Source of the DNA: Malurus cyaneus samueli
Lineage: Eukaryota; Chordata; Aves; Passeriformes; Maluridae
NCBI GenBank assembly: GCA_009741485.1
Contig: CM019230.1
Span: 4,428,189 to 4,492,188 of the forward strand
Reading direction: 5' to 3'
Length of the DNA stretch: 64,000 nucleotides
Positions 1 through 12,500 of the stretch are shown piece by piece. The stretch's first letter is position 1. Every line of letters begins with the position of its first letter. Below the pieces are notes generated by a model. The model worked only from the letters and a program-made list of their open reading frames with translations. It had not been told where the DNA came from and made no database searches. The position numbers were made by a program, and so were the translations under genes.

Positions 1-406
1 TCCTGCCTGGCCCTCAATCTGCCTCAGAGGGGCAGCTGCTGATGAACAGAGCTCAGTGAGCTGCAGGATGGATGTGAGAGCGAGACACTGTCATCATCTC
101 CTCTCCCACAAGGCACCTGCGTTCAGCTGGAATGTTCTCGGGGCTGTTTGACAGAACACGCTCAGCAGAGAACGCTCCATTATGAAATTCCTTTGCCCTT
201 GGAATTCCCTAGAGCTTCAATTTGCATTGCAAGCTCTGTTGTCCTTTCCTGACTATCGAGATGTCAAGGCAAGGTGAAGGAGGCGAAAGAAAGCTGAGCA
301 AAACCTGCTGCTGGGTTCAATTTGTTCATCTGAATCCAGATGTTAAAAGAAAACACATAACTTCTTCTAAAATCTACTACAACCCAGCCAATGAATTACC
401 ATGTAC
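1..406 (-). other. TOM1L1: TOM1L1 intron 7 (partial)
   Basis: No coding block or mobile element is recognisable on either strand. It starts at the GTACAT donor and runs off the window. Confidence 0.8.
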
Positions 407-523
407 CTGTAAAAGATTCATATCATCTGGATTTTCAGATCCAGGAACGTTTTCCTTCAAAATTGACGACATGACTCTCACGTTCATTTTTGCCATATCC
501 AGCTCGCTGTACAGTTTCCCAAT
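407..523 (-). CDS. TOM1L1: TOM1L1 coding exon 7 (start of GAT domain)
   Basis: 117 nt, 39 codons, phase 0. The acceptor AATTCCAACAG ends at 524 and the donor GTACAT starts at 406. It opens [20 protein letters not shown] and ends [13 protein letters not shown], the first helix of the GAT three-helix bundle, nearly identical to mammalian TOM1L1. Bases 1-406 are intron 7 with no further exon seen; the next GAT exon must lie left of the window. Confidence 0.96.
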
Positions 524-3500
524 CTGTTGGAATTCAACAGCAGAATAATTCTTACCTCTAATACACACTTTCTTCCCCATTAGGTATAATATGGGCTTAA
601 TTAGCATTATTTAAATCTGGTAACATGCCATGAAAATGAATGGAATTAGTTCAGCTTTTATATGTGCAATCAGACTGAGATGCAAGGCTGATAGCACCAC
701 TTGTTTTCCTTACAGTTAATCCCTGTCACTGATGGATGCTCCTCCTTTTATTTACCTACAGGGCAAGCAGGAATGGAAGAGAACTGTCCTTTCCTTCCTG
801 CTTTTTATAATAACCCTTCACACAACCTTCATGTAAAAGTGATTTGGCTTTCTTATCTCTGAAGCACCTTTTACCAATCTGCACAACAGCACTGCATGAT
901 GTGATTGGATATTCAAACACTTGAGCAGATGATTCTCCAAATCCAAGCCCAGGAACACCCTGTGAACCCTCCAGGGGCACCCAGGCTGCTCAAATCACAC
1001 ATTCCAGGTTCACCCACCCTCCCCTAAACCTGCACCTGCTCCGGGGTCAGCAACAGCGTCGGGCCCGTGGGAAGGGGCAGGAAGGAACGTTTGGCAGGAA
1101 TGGCAGAGGAGGGGGATGACTTTGCAGAAGAGCAGGGTGAAATCTGTGAAAAGATAAAGAAAAAAAGAGAGCTTGGGTTGGACAAAACTGCAGCAGGCAT
1201 CCTGCTGGGAGAGGAGCATTTCTGAAATGAGACAACTGGGCAGGAGCGTCCTTATCATCAGCGCTCCCAGGGAATTTGTTGAGAAAGGCTTATTTGCAAA
1301 AATAAATCTAATGGTTGTTTTGTAATGAAATGAGGAAATCAGATATGTTCAGAAAGGGTTTGCAAGGAGCTTTTAAACCATCTAACAGCCAAGAGTCCTT
1401 CCCAAAGTGCCACTGAGTTCAGCACTGAAGGACAGTCTGGAATATGATCCCACTTGGAGCAGCGAAGGGCTGGGGCTGATCTGGGTCTCTGCAGAGGGGG
1501 AACCATAAAAACCTTACAAAAGCTTCCTGGATTGGAGAGCAGGAACAGCTTGAGAAAGCTTCACCTGCATTGCATCTGAACTGCTGAAAAAAATTGCAAA
1601 TGCAAACCTCAGCCTGAACTACACAATGCAAACCCTCCAGTTCCTGGAGATTGAGGCAAAATCTGTGTGCAGGCCTGCTGGGATAAACAGAAGGTTTGCT
1701 GCTGATTTTAACTGGCAACTACATGAGGCAGACAAAATAATCTCTACTGTACAAGGTGTGGAAAAAAATCAGTATCTATTGAGAGCGTTCTTCACACAGC
1801 TTGTTCAAACAACCCTTAAACACATAAGGTTTTCTGCATTTCACTGTTCAGCCAGCACAGCACATTCAGGATAAATCTGAATTATTCCTGTCTGCACTGA
1901 TTATAGACACCTAATTCTGTAATTGCAAGGTTCCAGCCAGTGGTGGATGGCTTTCACACTGCCCAAAGCTTCTGGGAAAATTCTTCCAATAGGAAAAATA
2001 AAATGGCACTAAACCACGTGCTGTATTTTCAGCTGATGTACAATGCTCAAGCCATCCTTATATTTAACGTTCCAAATGCCACACAACACTACCTGTGGCA
2101 CAGGCTTAAATAACCCTTACTGTGAATGGCCTGTGCCAAGCTGGAGAGATATTCAGACAATCTTTTCTTATAGATTTCTACATCTCTCAATTTAATCTTA
2201 AAGATAGATGGTGCTCATATGCTGAACAGTACGTGTTTTTGTGAAAACCTTAACTCATTTTTGTTGAGGCTTTCAGAAGCTGACAAGTTTGGAGCACTAA
2301 GCACTCATTTATTTTGAAGTAAAGAGCATGCACAAATCTTTGAAAGTCTCCAGACAGAGATGCTTCATTTCTGAGAACAGACCCATGAATCTGTGCTTGG
2401 AAATAAAATAAACTATTATATAGGTCAGGTTTCTTTGTTGTTATCTTAGCTGTTATAATTGAAACTGATTCCTGCTCACGTGCTTAAGCAGCTTCGTCAT
2501 ATTCTGCCCTGGGGCATTTAAATAAAAAAAACTCAGCTCAAACACGCCTTCTGTGTCCCACACAATTAACAATCCCATTTGTGGAGTATATTCCTGGTAT
2601 ATCCTCACCTTAGATCCACCACTGCTGGTGTCAGAGGATGGAAACTCCACTCCTTTCTTCAGCAATTCCAGGTAAACTTCTTTCACTTCAGTCACGTCCA
2701 CCATCCCTCGAAAACCTCGCGCCCAAACCTGATTTTTGAAACACCAACAACAGCAGCAGCCACAGAAACAGTCAGTCAGAGGGTCAGAGAAATGATTTTA
2801 AAACATGTGAGAGAGGGCATTCCCTCTTTCCACTCTGGATAACTCCATCCCTGAGCAGGAACCACAACAGCTCCACAGTCAGGGGGTATTTGGGGAAGAT
2901 TTCCCAGAGTTTAAACAGCTGCACCATCAGAATTCCCCACTCAGCACAGACACTGAACACTCAGAACTCACTGCAGACTCACCATGATGAAGGTCAGGAT
3001 TTTCTCCTGCATCTCCATGGGCAGGTTGTACCTGGGGTTCAGCAGTTTCACCAGCTTGTCCTTGCAGAAATCCTTCTTCACAACCAAAGACTGGAACCTC
3101 GGGCCACAGTTCTCCATGCACATCTCAAGCAGCTGCACACACGAAAAACCTTCTGTTACACAGAGAGTAGGGGGAAAAAATACCCAAACAACTTGACTGC
3201 TTTTGTTTCCTCTGGTTTAATTTGTTTTAAGGAGTTATGGGGAAGAGTAGGGATGGATATGAATGGATTATTGCTGACTGGAATGCCTGAGGAGCTCCCT
3301 GTGTGCTCTCTTACACGTCTAATACACACTTAGCTTGGGCTCTTACACCTGCACAGCCCAAAGGAGGCCTTTGTGACACTATTTTCAGCCACAGTGACAT
3401 TATTTTCAGCCACTATTTTCAGTGACATTATTTTTAACAGAGCAGCGTGGTCACACTTGTCTCCACGTCTTACTGAACACACCGTACCTTAACAGCAGGA

Positions 3501-6500
3501 AATCTGCCCATGGCTTAAAAAAAATCCTGTACAGATTCAGTAGAATTAATTCACTGCCTAGCACACAGGTACCCTGGTCTGACAGATTCTGAAGAGCTCT
3601 GCAAGGGGAGGAAATCAGATTACTGAATGCCTGTCCTCTAATCTGCACTGTAAGTGAGAGACTGATGGTAAAACAGGGAAGAACAAATTCACCAAGTCGG
3701 AGGCACCATCTCTCCATGCATTTCAAAGGTCACGCTGATTTGAAGCAGAGCAGCTGAAATGCTCCAATTTGTCAGATTCATCTTCATGAGGGAAATCTGC
3801 TTCCAAAACCCTGAAATCTGCTTCCAAAACCCTGCTTGAAATGCTCAGAGCAAGCACCGTGTATCGTCCCTATCAGAACGATAGGGAGAGGGCAGAACAC
3901 CTCTCCCTTGTACATCTGGGGGTGGTTGATTACAGCTCCCAGTTTTGCAGAAGAGTTGTCCAAAAATGCCTTTCCATCCCAGGAAATTTGGGGTTGGTCA
4001 CACCAGGTGCAAAACTGGGGACAGAGCTCATCTTGCCTGGCCCAGATCTGGAGGTGGATGATGACCCACAGAGGGAAAAATGGTCACTCTGGTCCTTCTC
4101 TCTTCAACTTCAGCTTCATTTTCCTCCCATCATAAGAGGGGAGACACAGAGGTGAAAGCAAAGGGCTGACATGAAAAAAAGCTGCAAAATTTCAGGTGTT
4201 TTGAGGCAAAACTTCCCCTGAATCACGTAACAGGACATATTCTCAAAAGGATACACATATTTTAATGGATGATATTGTGATCTTGATAAAAGTAGGTTAA
4301 ATATACTTTCCTGTTCAGAGCAGACTACATTTGACTAAGTGAAATCATTTTAGTAACTCATTTTCTAGCCTCAGGACCTGGGGATTTTTCTCTCAGTGAG
4401 ATCAGGATTTTGCAGGAGAACAGGTTTAAGACCAGAAGAAAATATATTGTCAAAATGAAAATGGGGCAGAACAAAGAGACACTGGCAGACTGCTGTGCAG
4501 AAAACTAACTGAAAGATAATTACAAAAAAAAAAACAACCAAACTTGGCTCAAAACATTATTTTTCATAGAGAGTACATGAAACATATGCTAATAAGCCAA
4601 GTCATTTGCCTGTGCAGCACTTCAAAGATGGTCTGTTGTAAAATATTTTCAACCCAGTGCATGGGAAATTTGTTATGCTGCTCCCTATTATTAATTCCCT
4701 ACTTAAGGGGCTGAGTATTTACCCGCTGAATGAAAGCACTGAACTAATGGCCTGGATCCTCCACTCAATTATGCCAGCCCAGCCCACTCACTCAGGGTAA
4801 AACTGAGCTGCTGTGAGAAAAAGGAGAATTTGACTCAATTATTTTTAGCTGGGCTATTCATGAACAAGACACTTTCATGCTAATAATACCTTTCATTAGA
4901 GTTTTAATATGGGTATTTATGGTGCAAACAGGGCTCCAGTGCAAGGAGAATTTCACCATCCCAGGCACTTCCACTGGAAGGAAAGAACAGATCCAAGCTG
5001 GCCAAGGCAACCTCTGCTCCACAGAGGACAATGGAAACCCAGTGGAGATATGTTTTAGTAACAAAACTGGCGAATTAACTTCAATCAAAAAATTAATTTC
5101 AATCAATTAAACTTCCTGTTAGTGACAAACAGGATGTGAGAGGTGTTGGAATTGAAAGAGCTGCTGTGTTCCAGGCACTGAGCAAAAACGGGGGCACCAC
5201 TGGGTAATCCAAACGCTGGGGTTCACAGGACTGAACCCCAAAACTGAAATGATAAAAGGATCTGTACAGAGGTGAGGCCAAACTGGGAGGCAGAAACAAA
5301 AAAGGGAGAGGTTGGTGAGCAGAGCAGAAAGTCAACAATGTTCCTTATCAACAGAGAGCTCACTCAGGATTCAGGAGGACTTGGAATTCAGGAAATTCAG
5401 AATTCAGGAAGACACAGAATTCAGGAGAATTCAGATTCTAGGAGGACTCAGAATTCAGGAGGACACAGAATTTAGGAGGACTCAGAATTCAGGAGAATTC
5501 AGATTCTAGGAGGACTCAGAATTCAGGAGGACACAGAATTCAGGAGAATTCAGATTCTAGGAGGACTCAGAATTCAGGAGGACACAGAATTCAGGACTCC
5601 CTCATCTAAAGCAGCCAGCTTTGGTCCACAAAGCTGAGCAAGGGGTGCACCTTGTGATCATTTCCCAGACCTAAGGTGGCCGCAGGAAAACCCAGATGAA
5701 CAGTTTGCTTCTCCTCATTTCTGACTCAGGGGGAGCAGGCCATTAATCCATCCTCAGGATTACACTCCACTGAACCTCCTGATGTCTGCCCTGCTGAGGT
5801 TTGCAAGTGCAAGATGCTGTTTCCAAGGGCAGCATTTAAACCAAACCGGTATGAGCAGCTCTTTGAGCTGCCACTCACCTGTGACACTGCAGGACCTGGG
5901 TGTATTCGATGGAGATTCAGCATTTCAAAACCACCAAATTGTCAGAAATCTTGAATTTTTCAGATTTTACATCTCAAACATTGAAATTTGGATTTTTTTT
6001 GCTTCCACTCCATGACCTCTTGCTTTCCTCTTTGTCAACATATACCATAAAGCAAAATAAAATTGAATAATGCTCTTTTAATTGTGGAGCTGGAGGACTC
6101 TCTCAGGCTTTTATTTAAATTTAAATTTAAATCTAAGCAATGATGGTTTGTGCTGGAAGGGACCCTAAAGATAACTGGTTCCAATCTCCCCTGCCATTCA
6201 CTGGATCAGCTTGCAAAGGGCCACATCCAACCTGGACTTGAACACTTCCAGGGATGGGGCAACCACGATTTCTCAGGGAAAATGACTTCCTTTAAGATAT
6301 TTTCCAACAAGGTGACACAGAAATGAAACAACAATTCAATTTTAAATTTCTGCCCCGCTTTGAATGCAGCAGTGAGAGGGACACATTCCATAAACTATTC
6401 CCCCACGGGCTGTTCAGTTCCTAAGACCTTACAGGAAACAGAACTGAGGCACTGCAGCAAATGCTTTTTTTTAACCTAAAAAACCAAGTTTTCCCCAAAA

Positions 6501-9500
6501 CCAAGGGATCCATGAAGGCAACAGAACAGCTCACTACATGAACAGAATTCACGTATCCAAAGTCTACCAGCAATAAAAACTCAAGTAACACACACACAGA
6601 GCATGTTGGATCGCTGCCTGAAAGCTCTAATCCTCTTCCCTCTTGCACAAGCTGCAGTGCCAGCCCTGATCTCTCGGCGTTATCAAAGGCTGGGCATGAG
6701 GCAATGCCAGAGCCTGACACAAAAACACCTCCATCCACGTGAGCACAGCACTCACAGAGCTCACACAGAGCTCACAGAGACAGCACATGGCCCTGCTGGC
6801 ACTCACCCTCCTTCCTCCAAGTGCACAAAGAAGCACCCAGGAGCCAGCAGGAGGAGGGCACTGGGGATTTAACTCATCTCAGGAACAGAATCAGGGCTGA
6901 CACGTGCAGGGAGCTGCCTCCACGAACACTTCCACACTCCACCATCCTTAGGGAATAAGCTCCTTAAGCAGCTCCATTAGAAATATTAAATTCTAGGGTG
7001 TCAGGCTTGAGTAGATGGAAGCGGATCAAAGTGCATCTCAAAGGAAATGTGGCTGCAGACCCTTTTTAGTTTTATCTAATACAGGTAGGAGAGACAATCT
7101 GATGTCTCAAAAGTTGGCAGAGTCAAAAAGTCTCAAAAGCAGAGTCTCAAAAGTTGGAGGACCCTGTTTACTCTAAGAAATACAGGCACTAACAGCCCTT
7201 ATTTTTGCAAAACTCTAGGAGGAAAACAAATTTCAAGAGATGAGAGTTGCACAGAGAGGGAAGGGCTTGTGCTTCAGGAATTGAAAATTGTTTCTGTTTT
7301 TTCCATTTGCAATGATTTGCTGTTGTAATCGAAGCATTTCAAAATGGGAAACAATTTCATTAAGGCAATTAAGGAGATAAAAACAGGAAGATACAGCACA
7401 CAGGAAGAGTGATTTGGGAAAGAGGGTAAAAGCCACACGTGGCCAGCAATGAGGTCACCAAAGGAAAGGTTTTACACATGTTAAAATTATGGATTAAAAA
7501 AAAAACAAACCAGAAAAAGGAAAGAAGCCAGGGGCAGAGGGAGAGGCAAAGCATGAAAGATCTTACGTGAGAACTAAAGCCAGAGAGAGACAGACAGTTG
7601 GAGGAAAGACTGGAACTTATTTAAATAAAACAAAGGAAACAAGATTAAGGAGGACAGGGAGCTGGGCCAAGAGGATGTCACTCCTGGCAGGAGAGTTACA
7701 GGTGTGCATGGAGTGGGTGAGGACAGGGAAAGGGGCTGGAGCAGCACAGGGACTGCACTCCCAGCTGAGCCTGCTGCACTCCCCATCTGCAGCACAAGGA
7801 GCTTCCAGGTCGGGGTGGGAAAGCTCCTCTTCGGATACTCCCAGAGAAAGACCCTTCTCACACTTCTACATACTCAAAATCCAAGCTGCAATGTCACCTT
7901 GGCTATATCTGCTCTGTAAACACCCAAGGAACAGCTCCTAAAGCTGAACCCTGCATTATCAGCAGAGACTGTGGCAGTTCACCAGAACAGGAGCTCGAGG
8001 TCAGGGGCTGCAGGGGACAGAGCTGACCAGGGACAGAGCTGACCCAGGGGACAGAGCTGACCAGGGACAGAGCTGACCCAGGCACAGAGCTGACCAGAGG
8101 GACAGAGCTGACCCAGGACACAGAGCTGACCAGGGGACAGAGCTGACCAGGGACAGAGCTGACCAGGGACAGAGCTGACCAGGGCACAGAGCTGACCCAA
8201 GGGACAGAGCTGACCAGGGACAGAGCTGACCAGAGGGACAGAGCTGACCCAGGACACAGAGCTGACCAGGGGACAGAGCTGACCCAGGGACAGAGCTGAC
8301 CAGGGGACAGAGCTGACCAGGGCACAGAGCTGACCCAGGACACAGAGCTGACCCAGGCACAGAGCTGACCAGGGGACAGAGCTGACCAGGGACAGAGCTG
8401 ACCAGAGGGACAGAGCTGACCAGAGGGACAGAGCTGACCAGAGGGACAGAGCTGACCAGAGGGACAGAGCTGACCAGAGGGACAGAGCTGACCAAGGGAC
8501 AGAGATGACCAGGGACAGAGTGACCAGGGCACAGAGCTGACCCAGGGGACAGAGCTGACCAGGGACAGAGCTGACCAGGGACAGAGCTGACCAGGGCACA
8601 GAGCTGACCCAAGGGACAGAGATGACCAGGGACAGAGATGACCAGGGACAGAGATGACCAGGGACAGAGATGACCAGGGACAGAGCTGACCAGGGCACAG
8701 AGCTGACCAGGGACAGAGCTGACCAGGGACAGAGCTGACCAGAGGGACAGAGCTGACCAGGGACAGAGCTGACCAGAGGGACAGAGCTGACCAGAGACAG
8801 AGCTGACCAGGGGACAGAGCTGACCAGAGGGACAGAGCTGACCAGGGACAGAGCTGACCAGGACACAGAGCTGACCAGGACACAGAGCTGACCCAGGACA
8901 CAGAGCTGACCAGACAGAGCTGACCAGAGGGACAGAGCTGACCAGAGGGACAGAGCTGACCCAGGGGACAGAGCTGACCAGAGGACAGAGCTGACCCAGG
9001 ACACAGAGCTGACCCAGGGGCTGCAGGCACAGTGGAAACCCAAAACCACGACTCATGAGACAGCAAAGGAAGGAGCTGGGGAAGAAGTGTGGCGATGAAG
9101 TGAGCTGAAGGTCTACACTGACATGTTTAACACAATTATCTGCACCTCCAGCTCATCAGGAGGCACTTGGGCAATGCTGAACGACCCACAATTTGGCACT
9201 ATCCATCAGCCATCTTCCTGAATCACCTCGCAGCACATGCTGATAGAGATAATGATTTTGCACAATAAATACCAAACCTGTGAGTAACAGCGCTCACAGT
9301 GATGCAGACAGGCCTCTAAAGCCTCAAAAAAGGAAGTGGCAAAGAAAATACCTTTAGACAATTATTGGAAGATGAAAATACTCAACAACTTAAAATATGA
9401 AAGATATGGTTCTTGTCATAGTTGCAGTGTTGGTAGAAAAGAGTAATCCAAGTCAGAAACTCAGGATTTCGGACAATATTAGAACTTTGTGCATTAGAAT

Positions 9501-12500
9501 TGTCCAGTAAACATTACATTGACTGAAATCACGACATCTCCCCAAACTCTGGGGCAGTTGAGGAACACTGGCAGATCCTGGAGGTTGTGTCAAGGGAGGA
9601 TATTCCCAGACACTCCAACCTTTAGCCATAACATCTGAATTCCATACAGCTCATGCTGCCTCTCATTCCCTTGCTTAAGTCGCCAGGGTTCCCTTTTCCC
9701 TCGAGTTTATCACTCAGATGTGATAACATTTCCTTTTACCAAGCAGATATCACACATTTCACCAGGCTGTGTGCTCAGTTTGACTGAGATCAGCAGCACA
9801 AGGTGAGTAATGGAACGGTCAAATGTAGGTTTTATGTAATGTCCCAAAGTCTGTGTCATTCACAAACAGGTGGGGCGCTCACAGAGGGACAGGCACTGCA
9901 GCAAATATGAACTGTGCTCCTTTTACACGGAACAAGTTTCAAAAAATTATCCCCAAACCAGAATTTGCATCATCCAGGAGCCCATGGAATGCCAGCAAAC
10001 CATCTGATCTGCACTGTGGCAGCGCTGTACACGCACAAACAACAAAGACTGAAAACATCCTGGAGAGTTGTGTCAGGGGTAATTTGCATGCCACCTTATC
10101 GTTTAGAATGTTTGCCTTCTTAGTGTCTAATTAATATAAACATAGCTGTACTCACAGACAAGGTAAGCCTGATCTCCTTATGGTTACAGTTTTTTGAAAG
10201 CTTCTTCTTCAGGGCTTTAACTGCATCTTTAGGCCTGTGACAAGAAATTAAGGAGGAGAAGTTACCAGTGAAGTTTTCCAGTTCATAACTTCATCCAAGA
10301 GCCAAAAATACCAGCCTGGGATATGGGAGAAAATCCATCCCCTGTATTTACACCCCCATAAAACCAGAGCAATTGCCCCATTGATTCCAGCAAAATCTCT
10401 TCAGCACTGAACTAGAGCAACAAAGCAGTGAATCAGGTTTGGGACTGCAGACTGCATTGCTCCAGGGACTTGTGCAGAGTAATAAAACCACTCTCCTCTG
10501 CAAAGTCTGCTCCACAATGTTATTTTTCCACTGTTTTACAACAGAATTATTTATCTAGCTTTTATTGCCATGAAAAGGGAATATCAATTGCAGCTGTACC
10601 AAGAACTGACTGGTATTTTTCACGTATGATGCAATTAGGAAATATTCTCCTGGGAGCAGGGGTGTCATGGATAACTTCCAACCTTATAATTGCAGGATGC
10701 ATTTAACTCATCCGAGTAATTACTGTGGAGGGATGGACAACCCATTCCAGCCCCGAGATAGGGGCATTTCTAACCCAGCCATTTTCATTTCTATATATAC
10801 ACCCCATATCTTTGAACTATCTGTGTGGGAGGAAAAGGGTGGGAGATGGGCTCGAGCTGATCACACGTGGGAAGCAGTTTGGCCTCGTTAATATGGACTA
10901 TCTCGAGTGTACAATTATTAGGGCCAGCCCAACGCTCATGATCAACATAAACAAGATGTCCTAACGTCTCTTTGGGATCTCTCTAGAATCTAAGGTGGGG
11001 CAACAGGCACAAATACAGTGTTTAAATAAGAGATATTGGCTGAAAACATTTTGAAGTCAATGAAATTAAAATGGGTGTTTACCATTAATGCATTTCTCAT
11101 TTAGAAGTTCTGTACTTCATGAGAAAAAAAATGAAGATATATCTTGATTTTTTAATCCTCTGTCATACTCAGGCACATCAGTAGAGCTGATACTCTACTG
11201 TACACATCATACCCACCACATCAAGTGATGGATGGGAGCACAAGAGCAGGGAAGAAAAGTTTCCCTTGCAGAGAGCTGCACTACAATTCCATTCCTGGTT
11301 TGCTTCCCCTGCTGAAGCATCTGGAAGCGCTCTGGTCAGGAGCTGGATATTGCATTAAAAGAACCATTTGCCTAATGAGATGCAGCAGTTCTGCTGTTCC
11401 TGGTATCCTGTTACAGATCCTGACTAGGACTGGCTGCCTTGAAGGAAGTTACAAGGAGTTCCCTCTGCAAGCCTAAGCTGTGCACAGGAGGAAGCAGTTT
11501 ATTGAAAAAAGGTTCTGTTGCACGGAAACTTTACATAAAAACTAACAGCAAGGGTCAGAGCGTGCTGTTGCTTATGGCAATAAGCAGAAGGAAGTCATTA
11601 TTACTGACATTCCAAGCACTGAGAGCCACGGGTGAGAGTGTGGAATCCAAAACAATGAGAGGAAAGAAAAGCTGAGACAGAAGAAAAGACACCTGTGCAG
11701 AAAGCAAAGCCATACCTCAGCGTCCTGGAGACAGCTCTTCAGCTGATGTTAAAACCAATGCTAGAAGTGAGTCCTTGCCGTGCAATGCTGGAGCGGATCT
11801 CACATGAGAACAAGTTTCCTTTATTCCCCTTTGACAGGTGGGAATGGGAAGCTCAGAGCAGGAGGGGGCTGAGCAAAACTGGATGTGGATGTTCAGTGCA
11901 AGAGGCCACCTCTGTCCTGGGAGCCCTGGGAGCTCACCTGGATGGGATGGATCCCTCTGCAAGGATCCCTGATCACCTGGATGGGATGGATTCCTCTGCA
12001 AGGATCCCTGATCACCCAGATCCCACTGCACAGGATCCCTGCTCACCTGGATGGGATGGATTCCTCTGCAAGTATCCCTGATCACCCAGATCCCTCTGAA
12101 AGGGTCCCTGCTCACCCCGATCCCTCCGCACAGGGATCCATCTTCACCCCGCTGCGGCACAGCCTGGCACAGCCGCTGCACGGGGGGTGATCTCCAAGGC
12201 AAAATCCCAGAGTTTTAAACAGCGCTGGAGGCACCCAAATGCTCCAAGCTCTTTTCCAAGCGCCTTTGCAGAGCACAGGGGTGCCCGACGAGCAGCGTCG
12301 GTTGTACAAAACACCCCAAACTCAGGTGGGAATTTTCCCTAGCGCATGTCCACGGAGCAGAACCTCCGAGTGCAAGCCCTAAAAGCCCCGATGGCCCCGC
12401 GACAGGCGAGACTTTCCCCTGGGAACCAAAGCTGTTCCCTCCTCTCTCCGTTTCGTTTCGGGTCACTCGCTCCGCTCGCTGCCGCCCCGCCCCGGAGCGC

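Larger units (their letters stand above)
3133..10155 (-). other. TOM1L1: TOM1L1 intron 3
   Basis: 7,023 bp between the GTGAGT donor of exon 3 and the GTGTGTGCAG acceptor of exon 4. It contains a CR1 fragment (about 6140-6290), a 51-bp higher-order minisatellite (5366-5597), a short TTTAAA run near 6110, and the 1-kb minisatellite at 8014-9020. Short ORFs of 60-124 codons in it show no family resemblance. Confidence 0.85.

Noticed and set aside
1047..1258. ORFs of 62 and 82 codons on the minus strand over exon 6
   Set aside because: They are other frames or read through the intron. The exon 6 frame ending TPEQ is the one in phase with exons 5 and 7.
2927..3121. 64-codon minus ORF beginning MHGELWPEV
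   Set aside because: Shadow of TOM1L1 exon 4 in another frame; the [10 protein letters not shown] frame matches the VHS domain.
7903..9066. Three overlapping minus-strand ORFs of 351-387 codons
   Set aside because: They are the three frames of the 16-18-bp minisatellite. Open frames in all phases with Leu-Ser-Val-Pro repeats are expected from a stop-free repeat unit, and the array is inside a TOM1L1 intron.
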